Shown here: one piece after another, positions 6,334-14,522 of the stretch
Layout: each line of letters opens with the position of its first letter
Position numbering within the stretch: position 1 is the first letter of the stretch
DNA from: Pseudomonadota bacterium
GTDB lineage: Bacteria > Desulfobacterota > Anaeroferrophillalia > Anaeroferrophillales > Tharpellaceae
DNA: 27,186 bases
NCBI GenBank assembly: GCA_015486505.1
Contig: WFRP01000242.1
Location: forward strand, 1-27,186
Direction of reading: 5' to 3'
The notes under the pieces: generated by a model
Told to the model about the DNA's origin: nothing
Seen by the model: only the letters and a program-made list of their open reading frames with translations
The model's database searches: none
Translations under genes and position numbers: made by a program

Positions 6334-6445
6334 TAATGCGGGAACATATCCCGCAACCCAATCGAGCCTTTTCGGCCCGCAAATAAGTGCTCTTATCAGA
6401 ACATTTTCTTGTTTTAAAACAAGAAAATGTTCCGTAAGGCACTAA
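6334..6445 (+). repeat. R1 repeat copy 4 (perfect palindrome variant)
   Basis: Starts with the hairpin TGCGGGAACATATCCCGCA, has no D module and ends AAGGCACTAA. The loop has been replaced so that 6399-6432 (GAACATTTTCTTGTTTT and its exact complement) is a perfect 34-bp palindrome. It lies about 24 bp upstream of the cheY start. Confidence 0.9.
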
Positions 6446-6463
6446 TACTGACATTTCCAAAAC

Positions 6464-6589
6464 TAATGCGGGAACCATCCCCGCAACCCAAACGGAGCCT
6501 TACAGCCCGCAAATAAGTACTCTTATCAGAACATTTTCTGATTATTAAATCTTGTTTTTTGGTGCAGAAAATAACCTGTAAGGTACTAA
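6464..6589 (+). repeat. R1 repeat copy 5
   Basis: A typical unit without D module and with the long loop (GATTATTAAATCTTGTTTTT). It ends GGTACTAA 22 bp from the fliA stop codon. It is in direct tandem with copy 4, with an 18-bp unrelated spacer. Confidence 0.9.
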
Positions 6590-6611
6590 AAAAAACTTCC
6601 CCACCTCAAAG

Positions 6612-7385
6612 TTACTCCCTTTTAACCGATTTTTTAATCCGGCGCAAGGATTTTATCCGGCCGCGCAGACGAATAATCGCCTGCGTCCGCATTTGGCAGA
6701 CCCGTGATTCACTGACATCCAGAATCTCACCGATCTCTTTCAGATTAAGTTCTTCAAAATAATAGAGCTGCAAAACAATTTTATCACGCTCGCTGAGTTC
6801 ATCGATGGCGGCGGCGAAATGCTCCTGCAACTCCAATTCCTGAAACAGCACGAACGGGTCATCACCCTCAATCAGAGCCAGCATCTCCAACGGATTTCGG
6901 GGATTCGGGGCGCCGTCGGCGGCCATATCCTCAAAATTTACCAGCGAAATCCCCCGGGCCCGCCCCAGAAGTTTATAAAATTCATCCAGGTCAAGATTAA
7001 GCGCGGCGGCAACTTCGCTGTCTTCCGCCGGACGCCCGAGTTTATGCTCTAAAGAGGCGTAGGCATTCTCAAGCATATTCGAGTCGTTACGCAGACTCCG
7101 CGAAGCCCAGTCCTGACTTCTGAGATCATCGAGCATCGCCCCGCGAATCCGGAACTCGGCATAGGTTTTAAACTTGATCCGGCGCTTTTCATCAAATTTA
7201 CTGACCGCGTCAAGCAGGCCGATGACCCCGGAATTTATAAGATCATCAACCTCAACACTATCCGGCAGCCGGGAAACCAGGCGGTGGGCAAGACGCTGGA
7301 TTAAAGGCAGATACTCTTCCAGCATCTCCTTTTCATCCAAAACGAAAGCTGCGGCCCCGCCGGTTTCAGTCACTGGTTTTACCAC
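6612..7385 (-). CDS. fliA: RNA polymerase sigma-28 factor FliA
   Basis: FliA directs RNA polymerase to late flagellar and chemotaxis promoters (TAAA-N15-GCCGATAA). At 257 aa it has the normal length. Region 2 includes PLIQRLAHRL, DLINSGVIGLLDAV and FKTYAEFRIRGAMLDDLRS. Region 3 and region 4 follow, with ELSERDKIVLQLYYFEELNL and the helix-turn-helix GEILDVSESRVCQMRTQAI. The start GTG at 7385 overlaps the end of flhG by 20 bp, so expression is coupled to the export operon, and the ribosome binding site is weak. A site it could serve lies at 3163-3189. No flgM anti-sigma gene is seen in this window. Confidence 0.96.
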   Translation of the reverse strand: MVKPVTETGGAAAFVLDEKEMLEEYLPLIQRLAHRLVSRLPDSVEVDDLINSGVIGLLDAVSKFDEKRRIKFKTYAEFRIRGAMLDDLRSQDWASRSLRNDSNMLENAYASLEHKLGRPAEDSEVAAALNLDLDEFYKLLGRARGISLVNFEDMAADGAPNPRNPLEMLALIEGDDPFVLFQELELQEHFAAAIDELSERDKIVLQLYYFEELNLKEIGEILDVSESRVCQMRTQAIIRLRGRIKSLRRIKKSVKRE

Positions 7386-8208
7386 CCCGCATCTGCTGCC
7401 AGAAATAGTTCAAGCCGCCGCTTTGTGAACGTATCGGCAGGCGTTTAAGCCGCCGGGCGGTATCTGCAAAGGCGCGGCTTGCCGGCGACTCCGGCCGGTA
7501 TTCAACTATGGCCTGCTGGCGACAGACGGCCAGCGGCACATTCGTATCCTTGGGTACATATCCCAAAAAAATCAAAGTTATGTCAAGAAATTTCTCACCG
7601 ACCCGACTCAATTTATTATAGACCTGCCGGGCTTCCGCCTCACCGGTCACCTGATTAAGCAGAAGATAAAATTTCTTTTCCCCGTAATTATTACAGAGAA
7701 CCTTCATCAGGGCGTAGGCATCGGTCATTGAAGTCGGCTCCGGCGTTGCCACGACCAGGGCGATATCGGCGGCCCGGACAAAACTGGTCACCATATCCGA
7801 AATCCCGGCCGCCGCGTCAATAAAGAAAAAATCGATCTCCCCCTCATAGCGGCCGAGCTGCTCCATCAAAATCTGCTGCTCCCGGGTACCGGTCTGGGTT
7901 ACTTCCTGAATTCCGGAGGCGGCCGGAATGATTTTTATGCCGTTGGGGCCCTCAACCATAATCTCATCCAGACGCTTTTCACCGCTGAAAAGATGTTTAA
8001 GATTATATTCCGGCGCCAGGCCCAGCATCACATCCAGATTCCCCAAACCTAAATCGGCATCCAGGACCATCACCCGGGCGCCCATTCCCGCCAGAGAACT
8101 GGCCAGATTTATAACCGTATTGGTTTTACCGACACCGCCTTTACCACTGGCGACAGCAATCACTTTAACTGTAGATCCGGTTTTTCGCAAATCCGCGGCC
8201 TGATCCAT
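7366..8208 (-). CDS. flhG: MinD-like ATPase FlhG (FleN/YlxH)
   Basis: A P-loop ATPase of the MinD/ParA superfamily that limits flagellar number and acts with FlhF at the pole and membrane. It is 280 aa. The N-terminal DQAADLR (residues 2-8) matches the DQAxxLR motif known to stimulate the FlhF GTPase. The deviant Walker A SGKGGVGKTN is at 21-30, the switch I/II regions include VLDADLGLGNLDV and FFFIDAAAGI, and a basic C-terminal helix could be the membrane-targeting element. The start ATG has GAGGG eight bases upstream, inside the flhF stop region; only 11 bp separate the two genes. The order flhF-flhG-fliA is conserved across flagellated bacteria. Confidence 0.95.
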   Translation of the reverse strand: MDQAADLRKTGSTVKVIAVASGKGGVGKTNTVINLASSLAGMGARVMVLDADLGLGNLDVMLGLAPEYNLKHLFSGEKRLDEIMVEGPNGIKIIPAASGIQEVTQTGTREQQILMEQLGRYEGEIDFFFIDAAAGISDMVTSFVRAADIALVVATPEPTSMTDAYALMKVLCNNYGEKKFYLLLNQVTGEAEARQVYNKLSRVGEKFLDITLIFLGYVPKDTNVPLAVCRQQAIVEYRPESPASRAFADTARRLKRLPIRSQSGGLNYFWQQMRGGKTSD

Positions 8209-8219
8209 AATTTAAACCC

Positions 8220-9461
8220 TCATATTATATCCAACAAAAGATCAGCCAGACGCTCAGCGCTGGCGATTTCGATATCAGCGGGCACTTTCTGCCCATTGGT
8301 AAAAAAACTTAATGGCAGTTTCGCGTAGTACAGACCATTAAGAATTGAGCCGTAACAAGCGGTTTCATCGAGTTTTGTAAAGAGCAGGGCCTTACCCCCG
8401 AAAGCCCGGAAATGTACCAGGTTTTCGAGAAGATCCTCTTCCTGAATACCGGCCGGCAGCACTAAAAAAGTATCGCCGATTACCACCTTCAGCACCCGAC
8501 AGAGTTCCGCCAGCCCCTTGTGGTCACGAATACTGCGCCCCATCGTGTCAAGCAAAACCCGGTCAAAACCGGCAAACCCGTTCAAGGCCGCGAGCAGAGC
8601 CTTGCGGTCTCTGACAATCTCGACCGGCATCTTTAAACGCCGGGCATACTCTAAGGTCTGGGCCGCCGCTCCCAGACGATAGGTATCCACCGAAATCAGG
8701 GCAACCCGTTCACCGGCTTTTGCGAACAAGGCGGCTAATTTGGCCAGGGTTGTGGTTTTGCCGACCCCGGTCGGGCCCACCAGCGTAATTACCCGCGCCA
8801 TTTCACGACCGGCTAAAACCCTGACCTGACGCATAATCACTCCGGCCAGAGCGGCCTTGAGCAACTCAGCGACAAATTTTTCGCTCCCCTGTTTAAGCGC
8901 CGCGCTATCATTTAACTCCTGCTGCGTCCGCGTCAAAAGGTCGTAGGCAATCTCACTGCTGACTTTACGCAGCAGCAGCTGATTTAGAAGTTCATTAAAA
9001 CCGCTGCAGCTCCAGCTTTCATTTAAACCGCTGCCGACCAGCAAACGTCCCATCATTCCTTTAACCGAATTAAGTTCGCGCTGCAGCCGGGCAAGGTCGG
9101 CTGCGGCGGACGGCGGATTTTCAAGCGGAGCCGGAGCCGGGGCCGGCGGATTTAAAGCGCCGCCCGCTGGGGGCGATGGGGCCCAGTCCGGGGCCGTATC
9201 TGCCGGAGCTTTCGGGCTTTCCCGGGTCTTCCCGGTTTCCCGACTTTTCCTAAGCTTTTGGGTTTTCCGGGGCTTTTGGGTTTTCCGGGCAACCTTAAGT
9301 CCGGGGTCATAATCAATCGCCGCGACAATTTCAACCCGGCGCTCCGGCACGGCATCATCGCATTGGCAAGTCTCCAGAATCACCGCGTCTTCACCGAAAG
9401 CGAGTTTGACTTCCTGTAGCGCAGCGTTGCTGTCCCGGCCGAAAAACCGCTTAACCCGCAC
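8220..9461 (-). CDS. flhF: SRP-type GTPase FlhF
   Basis: Third member of the SRP GTPase family (with Ffh and FtsY); it sets the site of flagellar assembly at the membrane. It is 413 aa. The N-terminal B domain (MRVKRFFG...EVKLAFGEDAVILET) is followed by a basic, repetitive linker (about 58-85, RKTQKPRKTQKLRK) and a Pro/Ala-rich stretch (about 85-118). The NG domain has GPTGVGKT (229-236), DTYRLGA (259-265), the DTMGRS switch and the G4 motif TKLDE. The start is GTG with GGAGG five bases upstream, overlapping the flhA end by 11 bp. The low-complexity linker is typical of the family in character but unusually lysine/arginine-rich here. Confidence 0.96.
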   Translation of the reverse strand: MRVKRFFGRDSNAALQEVKLAFGEDAVILETCQCDDAVPERRVEIVAAIDYDPGLKVARKTQKPRKTQKLRKSRETGKTRESPKAPADTAPDWAPSPPAGGALNPPAPAPAPLENPPSAAADLARLQRELNSVKGMMGRLLVGSGLNESWSCSGFNELLNQLLLRKVSSEIAYDLLTRTQQELNDSAALKQGSEKFVAELLKAALAGVIMRQVRVLAGREMARVITLVGPTGVGKTTTLAKLAALFAKAGERVALISVDTYRLGAAAQTLEYARRLKMPVEIVRDRKALLAALNGFAGFDRVLLDTMGRSIRDHKGLAELCRVLKVVIGDTFLVLPAGIQEEDLLENLVHFRAFGGKALLFTKLDETACYGSILNGLYYAKLPLSFFTNGQKVPADIEIASAERLADLLLDII

Positions 9462-11574
9462 TGTCGCCTCCGACTTTCATCCCGACCCGGCCCAGAGCCT
9501 GAACCGTTATCTGTGAAGGTATCTCATTATGAGAGAGCACCGCTAACCCCGGAACAAAACGTTCGAGCAAACGTTTTAGGTGAAAACGCACTATCGGCAC
9601 ACACAAAAGCACCGGCCGGGCTGAAACCCGGTCAAATTTTTCCTGCAGATTGCGCAGCTGTTCCACCATAGCGTAGACAATGCCGGGGTCAAGCGTCAAA
9701 AAGGCCCCGTGGTCGGTTCTCTGGATTGAAGAGTTGATCTGCTCTTCCAGAGCCGGATCCAGAGAGACAACATAGAGACGCTCGTCCGCCGTAAGATAGC
9801 TGCCGACAATCGTCCGGGAAAGATCCTGGCGCACATACTCGGTCAGGACATCAACATCACGCACCTGGGTACTGTAATCCGCCATCGTCTCTAAAATCGT
9901 CATTAAATCCCGAATCGAAACCTGTTCCCGGAGAAGATTCTGCAGAACTTTCTGCAGAGTCCCCCAGGGCACCACCGAGGGCACAATATCGTCTACCACC
10001 TTGGGATAACGCTGGGAGAGATTTTCCACCAGTTTCTGCACATCCTGCCGACTCAGAAGTTCATGCAGGAAGAGTTTAATCTTTTCCACCAGATGAGTCG
10101 CGACCACGGTTGACGGGTCAACCACGGTGTAGCCGGCAAGCTGAGCCCGCTCGCGCTGACGCTCCTCAATCCAGAGCGCGGGCAGGCCAAAGGCCGGTTC
10201 GGTAGTTGAAATTCCTTTAATTTCCGTAGCCCCGGGCTCCACCCCCATAGCCATACAGTAACCGACCAGAATTTCGCCGCTGGCAACTTCATTGCCTTTA
10301 ACCTTGAACGAATAAGTATTTGGTTTTAACTGCAGATTATCACGAATATGAATCGCCGGCATAACAATCCCCAGATCCAGCGCGAACTGCCGCCGGATCA
10401 ACTTGATCCGCTCCAAAAGGTCGCCGCCCTGCGCTTCATCGACTAAAGCGATTAATGCGTAACCGACTTCAAGCTCCATCGTATCCATCGCCAGCAGTTT
10501 TTCGACCGCGTCCGGTTCTTCGGCTTTGGCCTTAACCCCGGCTTCCGCTTCCCGTTCCGCGATCTCGGCCAGCGCTTTTTTCTCAGCTTCCTGCTGCCGG
10601 GTCAGAAGAAACGCGCTCAAACCGATCAGCGCCGCCAGGGAGAAAAACGAAAGTTTCGGCAAGCCCGGAATCAGGGCAAAGATAAAAAGCGCCGCCGATG
10701 CCAGGGTCAAAACCTTGGGATAAGCCGAAACCTGACGGACCAGATCACTCCCCATACTGCCTTCGGCGGCAGAGCGTGACACCATAATACCGGCGGCGGT
10801 CGAGATAATCAGGGCCGGAATCTGGCTTACCAGGCCATCGCCGACAGTCAGGGTGGTGTAGGTGGTCGCGGCCTCGGACATGGTCATGCCCTGCTGCATC
10901 ACACCGATGACAAAACCGGCAATGATATTAATAAACGTAATCACAATTCCGGCGATGGCATCACCGCTGACAAACTTTGAAGCACCGTCCATCGCGCCGA
11001 AGAAATCAGCTTCGCGCCGAATCTCCGAACGTCGCTCCCGGGCTTCACTCTCACTGATCATTCCCGCATTCAGATCGGCATCAATCGCCATCTGCTTACC
11101 CGGCATCGCATCCAGGGTAAAACGGGCCGTAACCTCCGCAATCCGCCCCGAACCTTTGGTAATTACCATAAAATTGATAATTACCAGGATCGCGAAGATG
11201 ATGGTCCCGACGACATAGTTGCCGCCGACCACAAATTGACCAAAGGCTTTAATCACCTGGCCGGCGGCATCAGTCCCCTGATCGCCGTTCAGAAGAATCA
11301 GCCGGGTTGAAGCTACGTTCAGGGCCAGGCGAAAGAGGGTCGTGACCAGCAGCAGGGCCGGAAAAATTGAGAACTCCAGCACTTTCAGCAGATACATTGA
11401 GATTAATAAAATCAGGATGGCAACACTGATATTCATCGCCAGCAAAGCATCGAGCATGATCGTCGGCAGGGGCACGATCATAACCATCAGAATGGCAATC
11501 ACGGCAAACGCCATGATTGCGTCTTTACTGAAAATCAGATTAACAAAAGAGGGTTTTGCGGTTGTTTCAGCCAT
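9451..11574 (-). CDS. flhA: Flagellar export gate protein FlhA
   Basis: Core membrane component of the flagellar type III export gate. It uses proton motive force and docks chaperone-substrate complexes. It has 707 aa, normal for the family. About eight membrane segments occupy residues 15-330, including the conserved FHIPEP-type region around GKQMAIDADLNAGMISE and EADFFGAMDGASKFV. A linker and the large cytoplasmic domain (about 350-700) follow. I chose ATG (MAETTAKPS); an in-frame TTG three codons upstream would overlap the flhB stop as TTGA and is a fair alternative. It is part of the gap-free block fliR-flhB-flhA-flhF. Confidence 0.96.
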   Translation of the reverse strand: MAETTAKPSFVNLIFSKDAIMAFAVIAILMVMIVPLPTIMLDALLAMNISVAILILLISMYLLKVLEFSIFPALLLVTTLFRLALNVASTRLILLNGDQGTDAAGQVIKAFGQFVVGGNYVVGTIIFAILVIINFMVITKGSGRIAEVTARFTLDAMPGKQMAIDADLNAGMISESEARERRSEIRREADFFGAMDGASKFVSGDAIAGIVITFINIIAGFVIGVMQQGMTMSEAATTYTTLTVGDGLVSQIPALIISTAAGIMVSRSAAEGSMGSDLVRQVSAYPKVLTLASAALFIFALIPGLPKLSFFSLAALIGLSAFLLTRQQEAEKKALAEIAEREAEAGVKAKAEEPDAVEKLLAMDTMELEVGYALIALVDEAQGGDLLERIKLIRRQFALDLGIVMPAIHIRDNLQLKPNTYSFKVKGNEVASGEILVGYCMAMGVEPGATEIKGISTTEPAFGLPALWIEERQRERAQLAGYTVVDPSTVVATHLVEKIKLFLHELLSRQDVQKLVENLSQRYPKVVDDIVPSVVPWGTLQKVLQNLLREQVSIRDLMTILETMADYSTQVRDVDVLTEYVRQDLSRTIVGSYLTADERLYVVSLDPALEEQINSSIQRTDHGAFLTLDPGIVYAMVEQLRNLQEKFDRVSARPVLLCVPIVRFHLKRLLERFVPGLAVLSHNEIPSQITVQALGRVGMKVGGDSAG

Positions 11575-11579
11575 TAAAC

Positions 11580-12656
11580 TCAATTACCTGAGGCTTTTGC
11601 GGCGCCGTCACGACGATAGATATAGGCCAGAACCTCGGCCACGGCCTGATAAAGATTTTCCGGAATCATCTGGTTAATCTCGACGATTTTAAATAAAATC
11701 CGGGCTAGAGCTTTATTTTCAACCACCGGAATCCCGTGCTCCCGGGCAATACTTTTAATCTTTTCCGCGACCAGACCGGCGCCCTTGGCAATCACTTCCG
11801 GGGCCTCCGATTTCTCCTGGTCATACCTTAAAGCCACCGCGATATGGGTCGGGTTGGTGATAACAACGTCGGCTTTGGGAACCTCCTGCATCATCCGCTG
11901 CCGGGCCACGCTCATCTGCATACTGCGAATCCGCGCTTTAATCTCCGGGTCCCCTTCCGACTGTTTCATCTCATCCTTGATATCCTGTTTGCTCATCTTC
12001 TGGCCTTCCATAAACTCCCAACGCTGATACGCATAATCCGCGATTGCCAGAAACAGCATCAGAATCCCGCAACGCCAGAGAATCTGAAAGGAAACCCCGG
12101 CAATGAAATTCAAGATCAAGCCGATCGGCTGATTCATCAAGGTAAAAAAACCTTCAAAATTCTGCCGATAAACACTATAGGCAATATAGCCGAGCGCGCC
12201 GATCTTCAGACAGGATTTAAACAGTTCGACCAACGGCTTCAGCGACATAAATTTACTTTTGAAACCGCTGATCGGATTAAACTTGGAAAGCTTGGGCTGC
12301 ATCGCCTTCGGAGTAATCTTAAAGCCGACCTGCACCACATTGGCGATAAAACCCACCACCATCATCAACAGCAGAAACGGCGCCAGCAGATAGAACATCT
12401 GCCGAATCGTTAAAAGAAAAAGATTATAAACCATCGCCGGATTAATTTCCAGATGCAGGGCATACTGAAAAAAATAGCGCATCAGATCGGCAGGATCCTG
12501 AAAAAACCGGCGCCCGACAAAAAAGAAATATGCCAGAGCCGCGATCAGGATAAAGGATGAGCCCACCTCCTGACTCTTGGCAACCTGGCCTTCTTCCCGC
12601 GATTTGGAAAGTTTTTTCGCGGTCGGTTTTTCAGTTTTACTCGGATCTTTCGCCAT
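11580..12656 (-). CDS. flhB: Flagellar export switch protein FlhB
   Basis: Membrane protein of the export gate that switches substrate specificity from rod/hook to filament after self-cleavage. It is 358 aa. The N-terminal basic segment (PTAKKLSKSREEGQVAKSQE) is followed by four membrane helices between about 30 and 210. The cytoplasmic domain holds the autocleavage motif NPTH in VVITNPTHIAVALRYD. The ATG start overlaps the fliR stop (TGATG), showing coupling; a TTG one codon upstream is less likely. The C-terminus is complete (PENLYQAVAEVLAYIYR). Confidence 0.96.
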   Translation of the reverse strand: MAKDPSKTEKPTAKKLSKSREEGQVAKSQEVGSSFILIAALAYFFFVGRRFFQDPADLMRYFFQYALHLEINPAMVYNLFLLTIRQMFYLLAPFLLLMMVVGFIANVVQVGFKITPKAMQPKLSKFNPISGFKSKFMSLKPLVELFKSCLKIGALGYIAYSVYRQNFEGFFTLMNQPIGLILNFIAGVSFQILWRCGILMLFLAIADYAYQRWEFMEGQKMSKQDIKDEMKQSEGDPEIKARIRSMQMSVARQRMMQEVPKADVVITNPTHIAVALRYDQEKSEAPEVIAKGAGLVAEKIKSIAREHGIPVVENKALARILFKIVEINQMIPENLYQAVAEVLAYIYRRDGAAKASGN

Positions 12657-13450
12657 CAACCGCCCCCGGCAATTCGCAACAGCAGCATTATATCGTTAAA
12701 GAGCAACCTGAACAGGCCCGCCAACATCGTGGACAGATGGGTAAAGGTAAAGGCCATTAAAAGCATCCCCAGTAAAATTTTAAGCGGCATCCCGACGATA
12801 AAAATATTCATCTGCGGCGCCGTGCGGGCCACCACGCCCAGACTCACGTCACTGAGCAAAAGCGCTGCCATTAAGGGCGCCGCGATCTTGATTGCGGTTG
12901 AAAACAGGGCTGAAGAATAGCGCAGCATCAGATCCAGCATCCCGACTCCCGGGCCGAACCCGGCCAGCGGAATCATATTGAAACTCTCGGCCAGAGCCTT
13001 GAAAACCCAGCGATGGGCGCCGAAAGCCAGAAACAGAAGCATCGCCAGCATATAATAAAATTGAGCGATTAACGGCACCTGCATACTGGTCACCGGATCG
13101 ACGACATTCGCCATCGCGAAACTCATCTGAAAACCGATCAGCTGCCCGGCGGTCTGCACCGCGCCGAAAACAAACCCGGCCAGAAGACCGACCAACATCC
13201 CGATAACCATTTCACTAAGCAGCGCCAGGCCGATTTCCGCCAGGCTGCGACCAAAAAGCGGAGTCCCGGGGATTGCCGGCACCAGATTAAAAAAAAGCAG
13301 TGCCAACAACAGGGAAAAACCGACTTTCAAGATTATCGGCACGGCTTTGTTACTTAAAACCGGAAAGAAAAAAACCAAAGCTGCAATCCGGGTAAAAATC
13401 AGAAAAAAATGGCCGACATCAGCCACCGTTATGACCGGAAAAAAATTCAT
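12656..13450 (-). CDS. fliR: Flagellar export protein FliR
   Basis: Integral membrane component of the FliPQR export channel. It is 264 aa with about six hydrophobic segments across its whole length, as expected for FliR. It carries typical stretches such as FARIAALVFFFP-like TRIAALVFFFPVLSN at the N-terminus and GFQMSFAMANVVDP in the middle. The start ATG has only a weak ribosome binding site. The 27-bp gap to fliQ is one of the larger ones within this block. The end overlaps flhB. Confidence 0.95.
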   Translation of the reverse strand: MNFFPVITVADVGHFFLIFTRIAALVFFFPVLSNKAVPIILKVGFSLLLALLFFNLVPAIPGTPLFGRSLAEIGLALLSEMVIGMLVGLLAGFVFGAVQTAGQLIGFQMSFAMANVVDPVTSMQVPLIAQFYYMLAMLLFLAFGAHRWVFKALAESFNMIPLAGFGPGVGMLDLMLRYSSALFSTAIKIAAPLMAALLLSDVSLGVVARTAPQMNIFIVGMPLKILLGMLLMAFTFTHLSTMLAGLFRLLFNDIMLLLRIAGGG

Positions 13451-13477
13451 CTGAGCAACAACATCTTACTTAATGAT

Positions 13478-13747
13478 TTAATGAATGACCTGCGGAATCG
13501 AGGTCATAATATTAGTCGTAAAATCAACCATATACTGCAGCATCCAGGGGAAAAAATAGATCACGGCCAGAAAAACTACAACAATTTTCGGGACAAAGGT
13601 TAAGGTCATCTCCTGAATTGAAGTCACCGTCTGAAAGATACTGATGAGAAGGCCGATTGCCAGCCCGGTGCCCAGCATCGGCGCGCAGATCAGCAAAGTC
13701 GTCTCCATCGAACTTTTGGCCAGAGCCACCACAAAATCAGGGGTCAT
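13478..13747 (-). CDS. fliQ: Flagellar export protein FliQ
   Basis: Small FliPQR channel subunit of 89 aa with two transmembrane hairpin helices (LLICAPMLGTGLAIGLLISI and IVVVFLAVIYFFPWMLQYM). It has the family string QTVTSIQEMTLTFVPK between them. A strong ribosome binding site AAGGAG lies six bases before ATG. It sits 10 bp after fliP, in the universal P-Q-R order. Confidence 0.96.
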   Translation of the reverse strand: MTPDFVVALAKSSMETTLLICAPMLGTGLAIGLLISIFQTVTSIQEMTLTFVPKIVVVFLAVIYFFPWMLQYMVDFTTNIMTSIPQVIH

Positions 13748-13757
13748 TTTTATCTCC

Positions 13758-14516
13758 TTAAAAACTCTGCATCAGCGAGCCGACCAGCAGATGCCAGCCA
13801 TCGGCCATAACAAACAGAATCAATTTAAACGGCAGTGAGATCATAACCGGCGGCAGCATCATCATCCCCATCGATAAAAGAACACTGGCAACCACCATAT
13901 CAAGCATAAGAAAGGGGATATAAATAAGAAAACCGATTTGAAAGGCGGTTTTAAGTTCGCTGATAATAAACGCCGGGATCAGAACGTGAGTCGGGATATC
14001 GGCAAAGGTCTTGGGCCGCTCGACTTTAGCCATCGAGATAAACAGAGCCAGATCTTTTTCACTGGTCTGTTTGAACATAAATTTTCTTAAAGGTGAAAGC
14101 GCCCGCGTAAAGGCTTCATCCTGACCAATCTCATGGGCAATATAAGGCTGAAAGGCATCCTGGTTGATGCGGTTGAAAACCGGGTACATAATAAAGAAAG
14201 TCAGAAAAAGACTTAAACCGACCAAGACCTGGTTCGGCGGCATCGTCTGCGTACCGACCGCCTGCCGCAAGAAGTGAAAAACAATTACAATCCGGGTAAA
14301 AGAGGTCATCAAAACCAGAATTGACGGCGCCAGCGCCAGCACCGTCAGCAGGAGCAATATCTGAATCGCGACCGACACCTGCCCGGGATCGCTGGTCGCC
14401 CCAACCCCGATCTGCAGCGTCGGGATTGCCACCGCCTGAGCGGCCCCGGCTATGGCCGGCAAAAATATCAAAGCCCCGGGCGGCAGCAGAAACAGTAACA
14501 GTATTGACCGTTTCAT
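13758..14516 (-). CDS. fliP: Flagellar export protein FliP
   Basis: Channel-forming subunit of the export gate, 252 aa. It begins with a cleavable-type signal peptide (MKRSILLLFLLPPGALIFLP, cleavage likely after the following Ala-rich stretch). Family signatures follow: LVLMTSFTRIVIVFHFLRQA, MPPNQVLVGLSLFLTFFIMY, then IPAFIISELKTAFQIGF-type and LLSMGMMMLPPVMISLP. The start ATG has AAAGGA close upstream. Six bp separate it from the fliO stop. Confidence 0.96.
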   Translation of the reverse strand: MKRSILLLFLLPPGALIFLPAIAGAAQAVAIPTLQIGVGATSDPGQVSVAIQILLLLTVLALAPSILVLMTSFTRIVIVFHFLRQAVGTQTMPPNQVLVGLSLFLTFFIMYPVFNRINQDAFQPYIAHEIGQDEAFTRALSPLRKFMFKQTSEKDLALFISMAKVERPKTFADIPTHVLIPAFIISELKTAFQIGFLIYIPFLMLDMVVASVLLSMGMMMLPPVMISLPFKLILFVMADGWHLLVGSLMQSF

Positions 14517-14522
14517 TATCCT

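Noticed and set aside
11844..12413. 189-codon plus-strand frame
   Set aside because: Antisense to flhB, His/Gln-rich translation without domain features.
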